A DNA stretch of 9,766 nt, taken from contig JASLHL010000017.1 of NCBI GenBank assembly GCA_030152225.1, forward strand, positions 1 through 9,766, read 5' to 3'. Below, piece after piece: positions 5,932 to 9,766 of the stretch. Numbering within the stretch: position 1 is the stretch's first letter; every line of letters starts with the position of its first letter. Under the pieces are notes generated by a model. The model made no database searches. It was not told the origin of the DNA and saw only the letters and a program-made list of their open reading frames with translations. The position numbers and the translations under genes are program-made. The stretch is from Flavobacterium sp. (GTDB lineage: Bacteria > Bacteroidota > Bacteroidia > Flavobacteriales > Flavobacteriaceae).

Positions 5932-8745
5932 ATGAAATACAATCCAAGCGAAATTGAAGCAAAATGGCAAAAGTTTTGGAAAGACAATCAAACTTTTAAA
6001 ACCTCAAATCAATCAGATAAACCCAAGTATTATGTACTGGACATGTTCCCTTATCCTTCTGGGGCAGGACTGCATGTTGGACATCCTCTAGGGTATATTG
6101 CCTCGGATATTTTTGCAAGATATAAAAGACACAAAGGATTTAATGTATTACATCCTCAAGGATATGACAGTTTTGGACTACCTGCAGAGCAGTATGCCAT
6201 TCAAACAGGTCAACATCCTGCAATTACAACAGAAGTAAATATTGCGCGTTATAGAGAGCAGTTGGATCAAATTGGATTCTCTTTCGATTGGTCTCGTGAG
6301 ATTCGCACTTCAAATGCGGATTACTACAAACACACGCAGTGGATTTTTATTCAGCTGTTTAATTCATGGTATAATAAGGAGTCAGACAAAGCAGAGTCTA
6401 TCGATACCCTGGTTGCTTTATTTGAGCAAAAGGGGAATGCAATGGTTCAAGCTGTTTGCGATGATGCGATTGCGGAGTTCACTGCACAAGAATGGGCTTC
6501 TTTCTCTCAAGAGGAAAAAGAACGTGTTTTATTGCAATACCGTTTGACGTATTTGGCAGAAACAGAAGTGAACTGGTGCCCGGCTTTGGGGACCGTATTG
6601 GCAAATGACGAAATCAAAGACGGTTTGTCAGAGCGTGGTGGTCATCCTGTTGTGCGTAAAAAAATGAAACAATGGAGTATGCGTATCTCTGCTTATGCAG
6701 AACGCTTACTAGAAGGATTAAATACAATTGACTGGACCGAAAGTTTAAAAGAAAGTCAACGCAACTGGATTGGAAAATCGGTGGGTGCTGCTGTAGTATT
6801 CCATGTGAAGGATTCGAATGAAACGATTGAAGTGTTTACGACACGTCCTGATACTATTTTTGGTGTAAGTTTTATGACTTTAGCACCAGAACACGATTTA
6901 GTACGAAAAATTACAACACCAGAGAAAAGTGGTGCAGTTGAAGCTTATATCGATGCAACGTCTAAACGAAGTGAGCGCGACCGCATGGCTGATGTGAAAA
7001 AGATCTCAGGTGTATTTACGGGAGCCTATGCAGAACACCCTTTCACCAAAGAACCAATTGAAATCTGGATTGGAGATTATGTATTGGCTGGGTATGGAAC
7101 AGGAGCTGTAATGGCTGTTCCTGCTGGAGATACGCGTGATTATGCTTTTGCAAAACACTTTGGTATTGAAATCAAAAATATTTTCAATCAAGATATTAGC
7201 GAAGAAGCTTTCGCGGAAAAAGAAGGATTTGTTTTAGAAAATTCTGATTTCTTGAATGGGTTAGGATATAAAGAGGCTTCGGCTAAAGCGATTGAAGCGA
7301 TTGAAGCTTTGGGACAAGGAAAGGGAAAAACAAATTATCGCTTGCGCGACGCTGTTTTCTCTCGTCAACGTTATTGGGGAGAACCATTTCCAGTATACTA
7401 TGTGAATGGATTACCTAAGATGATTGATAAGGCGTATTTACCTATTGTGTTGCCAGAAGTTGAAAAATACTTGCCAACAGAAGATGGACAACCTCCTTTA
7501 GGAAATGCACATACCTGGGCTTGGGATACTGTAAATAATAAAATCGTATCCAATGAGCTAGTTGATGAAAAGACAGTATTCGCATTAGAATTAAATACAA
7601 TGCCTGGATGGGCGGGATCTTCATGGTACTGGATGCGTTATATGGATCCTACAAATGAAGAATTTATTGCGTCAGAAAAAGCGCTGGATTATTGGCAAAA
7701 TGTAGATTTATATATAGGAGGAAGTGAGCACGCAACAGGTCACTTGCTATACAGCCGTTTCTGGAATAAATTTTTAAAGGATATTGGTGTTGCCCCGACA
7801 GAAGAACCTTTCGCAAAATTGATCAATCAAGGGATGATTTTGGGAACTTCTGCTTTTGTCTATCGCGTGGAGGGAACGAATACGTTTATTTCAAAAGATA
7901 TGATTAAGGACGAAAAAGTACAACAGTTGTATGCTTATGTTGGACTAGTAAATAGTTCGTCTGAATTGGATATGGAAGGGTTCAAAGCATGGAGACCTGA
8001 TTATGCAGAGGCGACGTTTATTTGCAATGCCAACGGAAAGTACATCGTCGGACATGAAGTGGAGAAAATGTCTAAATCGTATTTCAACGTGGTGAATCCC
8101 GATGATATTTGCCAAGAATACGGAGCAGATACCTTGCGTTTGTACGAAATGTTCTTAGGGCCACTAGAGCAAGCGAAGCCTTGGAATACAGCAGGTATTT
8201 CGGGTGTATTTGGTTTCTTGAAAAAACTGTGGAGATTATATGCTGATGAAACAGCAGTTGTTGTGGTAAACGATGAGCCGACAAAAGAGATGTACAAATC
8301 CTTGCACAAGACCATTAAAAAGGTAGAAGAAGATATTGAAGGATTCTCTTTTAATACTTCCGTATCTCAATTTATGATTTGTGTGAATGAGTTAGGACAA
8401 CAAAAATGTCATCACCGAGCGATCCTAGAGCCATTGGCTATTTTGGTAGCACCTTACGCACCTCATATTGCTGAAGAGCTTTGGTGTATGTTGGGACACC
8501 AAGAGACGATTGCCGATCAACCGTTTCCGGAGTTTGTCGCTTCATACTTAGTGGAAGATGCTAAAGAATATCCTGTTTCCTTTAATGGGAAAATGCGTTT
8601 CAAAATTGAGTTGCCTTTAGACTTGAGTGTGGAAGAAATTGAAAAATTGATTTTAGCAGATGAAAGAACACAAGCGCAATTACAAGGACGTGAACCGAAG
8701 AAATTAATCGTTGTGCCAGGAAAAATTATCAACATTGTTGGTTAG
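5932..8745 (+). CDS. leuS: Leucyl-tRNA synthetase
   Basis: This class Ia synthetase charges tRNA-Leu with leucine in the cytoplasm. At 937 residues it exceeds E. coli LeuS (860) and fits the longer Bacteroidetes form. In order it shows HVGH (48-51, the HIGH signature) after DMFPYPSGAGL; an extra segment of about 149-205; NWCPALGTVLANDE (214-227); the editing domain with TTRPDTIFG (303-311) and YGTGAVMAVPAGDTRD (388-403), including the Asp that recognises misactivated amino acids; RQRYWGEPFP (478-487); GGSEHATGHLLYSRFW (596-611); and KMSKS (712-716). An anticodon-binding helical bundle (about 760-870) and a C-terminal domain follow. The ZN-1 module lacks most zinc-ligand cysteines: only Cys216 of NWCP remains, and the usual CxxC is SERGGH. 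Start choice is supported by the canonical MKYNPSEIEAKWQKFW N-terminus. It has its own promoter and a strong terminator after the TAG stop. Confidence 0.98.
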   Translation: MKYNPSEIEAKWQKFWKDNQTFKTSNQSDKPKYYVLDMFPYPSGAGLHVGHPLGYIASDIFARYKRHKGFNVLHPQGYDSFGLPAEQYAIQTGQHPAITTEVNIARYREQLDQIGFSFDWSREIRTSNADYYKHTQWIFIQLFNSWYNKESDKAESIDTLVALFEQKGNAMVQAVCDDAIAEFTAQEWASFSQEEKERVLLQYRLTYLAETEVNWCPALGTVLANDEIKDGLSERGGHPVVRKKMKQWSMRISAYAERLLEGLNTIDWTESLKESQRNWIGKSVGAAVVFHVKDSNETIEVFTTRPDTIFGVSFMTLAPEHDLVRKITTPEKSGAVEAYIDATSKRSERDRMADVKKISGVFTGAYAEHPFTKEPIEIWIGDYVLAGYGTGAVMAVPAGDTRDYAFAKHFGIEIKNIFNQDISEEAFAEKEGFVLENSDFLNGLGYKEASAKAIEAIEALGQGKGKTNYRLRDAVFSRQRYWGEPFPVYYVNGLPKMIDKAYLPIVLPEVEKYLPTEDGQPPLGNAHTWAWDTVNNKIVSNELVDEKTVFALELNTMPGWAGSSWYWMRYMDPTNEEFIASEKALDYWQNVDLYIGGSEHATGHLLYSRFWNKFLKDIGVAPTEEPFAKLINQGMILGTSAFVYRVEGTNTFISKDMIKDEKVQQLYAYVGLVNSSSELDMEGFKAWRPDYAEATFICNANGKYIVGHEVEKMSKSYFNVVNPDDICQEYGADTLRLYEMFLGPLEQAKPWNTAGISGVFGFLKKLWRLYADETAVVVVNDEPTKEMYKSLHKTIKKVEEDIEGFSFNTSVSQFMICVNELGQQKCHHRAILEPLAILVAPYAPHIAEELWCMLGHQETIADQPFPEFVASYLVEDAKEYPVSFNGKMRFKIELPLDLSVEEIEKLILADERTQAQLQGREPKKLIVVPGKIINIVG

Positions 8746-8770
8746 TTCTACTGAAATAAAAAAACAGCAT

Positions 8771-8806
8771 AAAAAATCCCGTTGTAGCGATACAACGGGA
8801 TTTTTT
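8771..8806. terminator. Bidirectional intrinsic terminator between leuS and the SPOR gene
   Basis: A perfect 16-bp stem pairs aaaaaatcccgttgta (8771-8786) with tacaacgggatttttt (8791-8806) around a GCGA tetraloop. The A-run and T-run flanks supply a U-tract in either direction. It lies 25 nt after the leuS stop and 4 nt beyond the stop of the minus-strand SPOR gene, so it should end both transcripts. Confidence 0.93.
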
Positions 8807-8810
8807 ATTT

Positions 8811-9191
8811 TTATTTTCCAGGACGGAGTAGTAGTGAATTTTCGAAATCTTTTTTGATGGATTTGAGGTATCGTTCTGCTTCCAAACGCGTCTTGAAATT
8901 ACCTGCCATTACTTTATATGAGGGGTTGGAATAAATGACTGTTGCTTCCATGTCAGGGTACAGTCTTTTGAATCGATTTAGTGCTTCTTTTGCTGGCTGA
9001 TTTTTTCCGTAAAAAATCTGAATATTGTATTTATCCGTATTCAAGGAAGATGTTGTTGAAGATCTTTTAGCATCAACGAGTTTTTTTATGGCTAAAGGCT
9101 CTTGAATCGTAGTGTTTTTCTCTTGAGCGTAACTTATTGTATGCATAAAAAACAAGCAAAAAAGGACCGGAAATATTCTTAAAATTCTCAT
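8811..9191 (-). CDS. Exported SPOR-domain protein
   Basis: The 126-residue protein has a Sec signal peptide (MRILRI, hydrophobic core 7-20, SYA|QEKN cleavage after about residue 22), a short Ser/Thr/Lys-rich linker (25-52) and a C-terminal SPOR domain (about 53-126). The domain shows YNIQIFYGKNQPAKEALNRF (55-74), YPDMEATVIYSNPSYKVMAGN (78-98), then FKTRLEAERYLKSIKKDF (99-116). SPOR domains bind denuded peptidoglycan glycans, often at division septa, so a periplasmic wall-binding role is likely. The frame extends upstream to a TTG at 9212, but the ATG at 9191 directly precedes the signal peptide and sits about 11 nt from the predicted transcript start, so I choose it. The neighbouring actA-like gene is divergent. 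Similar small SPOR proteins beside this respiratory cluster occur in flavobacteria as far as I recall; a functional link is not shown. Confidence 0.9.
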   Translation of the reverse strand: MRILRIFPVLFCLFFMHTISYAQEKNTTIQEPLAIKKLVDAKRSSTTSSLNTDKYNIQIFYGKNQPAKEALNRFKRLYPDMEATVIYSNPSYKVMAGNFKTRLEAERYLKSIKKDFENSLLLRPGK

Positions 9192-9209
9192 AATGAAATG
9201 TATTTGAAG

Positions 9210-9217
9210 CAAATTTA
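9210..9217 (-). promoter_or_regulatory. Putative -7 element for the SPOR gene
   Basis: On the minus strand this reads TAAATTTG, a perfect match to TAnnTTTG. It lies 18 nt upstream of the chosen ATG, predicting a very short 5' UTR and supporting 9191 over 9212 as the start, because 9210-9212 falls inside the element. No clear -33 TTTG is seen. Confidence 0.5.
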
Positions 9218-9314
9218 CAATTATTCTTGAAAATTGCGTGAGATAGCTTTATTTAGAACGCGTATAAATTAAAGATTAAGGTCGTTAAAGGTTTTAAGAG
9301 TTATCCATAAATTG

Positions 9315-9322
9315 TATTTTTG
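9315..9322 (+). promoter_or_regulatory. Putative -7 element for the cytochrome c gene
   Basis: TATTTTTG matches TAnnTTTG perfectly and is the same octamer as the leuS -7. It lies 88 nt before the cytochrome ATG, so the leader would be about 80 nt. A -33 TTTG is not evident at the usual spacing. Confidence 0.5.
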
Positions 9323-9410
9323 TCGGAGTTTGTAAATAAGGTGTATTGAATAATAGTTGATTATCGCTGTTATTAAAAGACCAAGTTTAGTTGAAAATCA
9401 ATTTATAACT

Positions 9411-9766
9411 ATGAAAAAAGTGGGTAACCATAATTCGTTTTCAAAGATTTTATTCTTTTGTTTAGCATTAATGCTATCGTTTTCTACAATTTCGTTTGCT
9501 CAGGACGCAGCAAAAGGTAAGGAATTGTTTAATTCTAACTGTGCGGCATGTCATAAGTTAGACGGGGCTTCTACTGGACCTGCACTTCGTGGAGTTGTTG
9601 AACGTCACGACGGGGATGTAGAGTGGCTACACAAATGGATCACAAGTAGTTCGTCTTTGATTAAAGCAGGAGATCCTGTGGCTGTGAAATTGTTTATTGA
9701 TTACAATAAGGTAGTTATGAACGATTTTCCAGGTTTATCAGATCAAGATATTGATGATATCTTGGC
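9411..9766 (+). CDS. actA: Secreted c-type cytochrome, probable ActA of Alternative Complex III (3' truncated)
   Basis: The frame opens at an ATG after an A/T-rich leader and runs off the window after 118 codons. It has a Sec signal peptide (MKKVGNHNS, hydrophobic core about 13-28, SFA|QDAAK cleavage after residue 30) and a mature start typical of class I cytochromes: AKGKELFNSNCAACHKLDG, with the CAACH haem-binding motif at 44-48, then STGPALRGV and a methionine in KVVMNDFPGLSDQDIDDIL (100-118), Met103 being the likely sixth haem ligand. In Flavobacteriia a protein with this N-terminus is the multihaem subunit that opens the Alternative Complex III (quinol:cytochrome c oxidoreductase) operon, followed by actB-F and oxidase genes. 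That assignment rests on recalled resemblance, since only the first haem domain is visible. If it is a stand-alone monohaem cytochrome, the gene would stop soon after the window. Confidence 0.8.
   Translation, partial: MKKVGNHNSFSKILFFCLALMLSFSTISFAQDAAKGKELFNSNCAACHKLDGASTGPALRGVVERHDGDVEWLHKWITSSSSLIKAGDPVAVKLFIDYNKVVMNDFPGLSDQDIDDIL

Noticed and set aside
8001..8315. 104-codon minus-strand ORF inside leuS
   Set aside because: It is antisense to conserved LeuRS motifs including KMSKS and has no signature of its own; a shadow frame.
9192..9212. TTG start at 9212 for the SPOR protein
   Set aside because: The TTG overlaps the predicted -7 element and the added seven residues precede an otherwise complete signal peptide.
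9302..9310. DnaA-box-like tatccataa / TTATCCATA
   Set aside because: It is a single near-match with no cluster or oriC-like neighbours, expected by chance in AT-rich DNA.

Overview
This is a chromosomal window from a member of the Bacteroidetes, most likely a Flavobacteriaceae species (a Myroides-like genus is possible but not proven). The evidence is the low GC content, the ftsX-DUF3098-uppP-truB cluster, the long LeuRS with a Bacteroidetes-type insertion, the near absence of Shine-Dalgarno sequences, and several perfect TAnnTTTG -7 promoter elements. Most of the window is housekeeping. No mobile element, CRISPR array, tRNA or rRNA was found.

Layout. Positions 1-70 hold the last codons of a possible + strand gene. 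A mostly non-coding stretch follows and ends in a strong hairpin terminator (355-383). From 428 to 3116 a compact minus-strand operon reads ftsX > DUF3098 membrane protein > uppP > truB, with gaps of 2, 12 and 2 nt. It joins cell division or envelope signalling, undecaprenyl-phosphate recycling and tRNA pseudouridylation in one transcript. A 258-bp divergent intergenic region separates it from a + strand pair: a four-helix membrane protein with a cytoplasmic LytTR DNA-binding domain (3375-4232) and an exported S41-family serine protease with a tricorn-like rather than a CTP-like active site (4386-5801). This pair is the least characterised part of the window. Next comes leuS (5932-8745), with its own promoter and a structured leader. 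It converges on a small SPOR-domain protein (8844 region, CDS 8811-9191, minus strand) across a perfect 16-bp bidirectional terminator with a GCGA loop. The window ends in the first 118 codons of a secreted c-type cytochrome (9411 onward), probably the ActA subunit of Alternative Complex III. It is transcribed divergently from the SPOR gene, and each has its own -7 element.

Points worth a second look: an identical 19-bp AT-rich element upstream of both the LytTR gene and leuS; the S41 protein, which lacks the CTP-type lysine and has Asp where tricorn has its catalytic Glu; the leuS leader with a hairpin, an inverted repeat and a 15-codon mini-ORF; and a LeuRS that has lost most zinc ligands of its ZN-1 module and carries an insertion of about 55 residues just before it.
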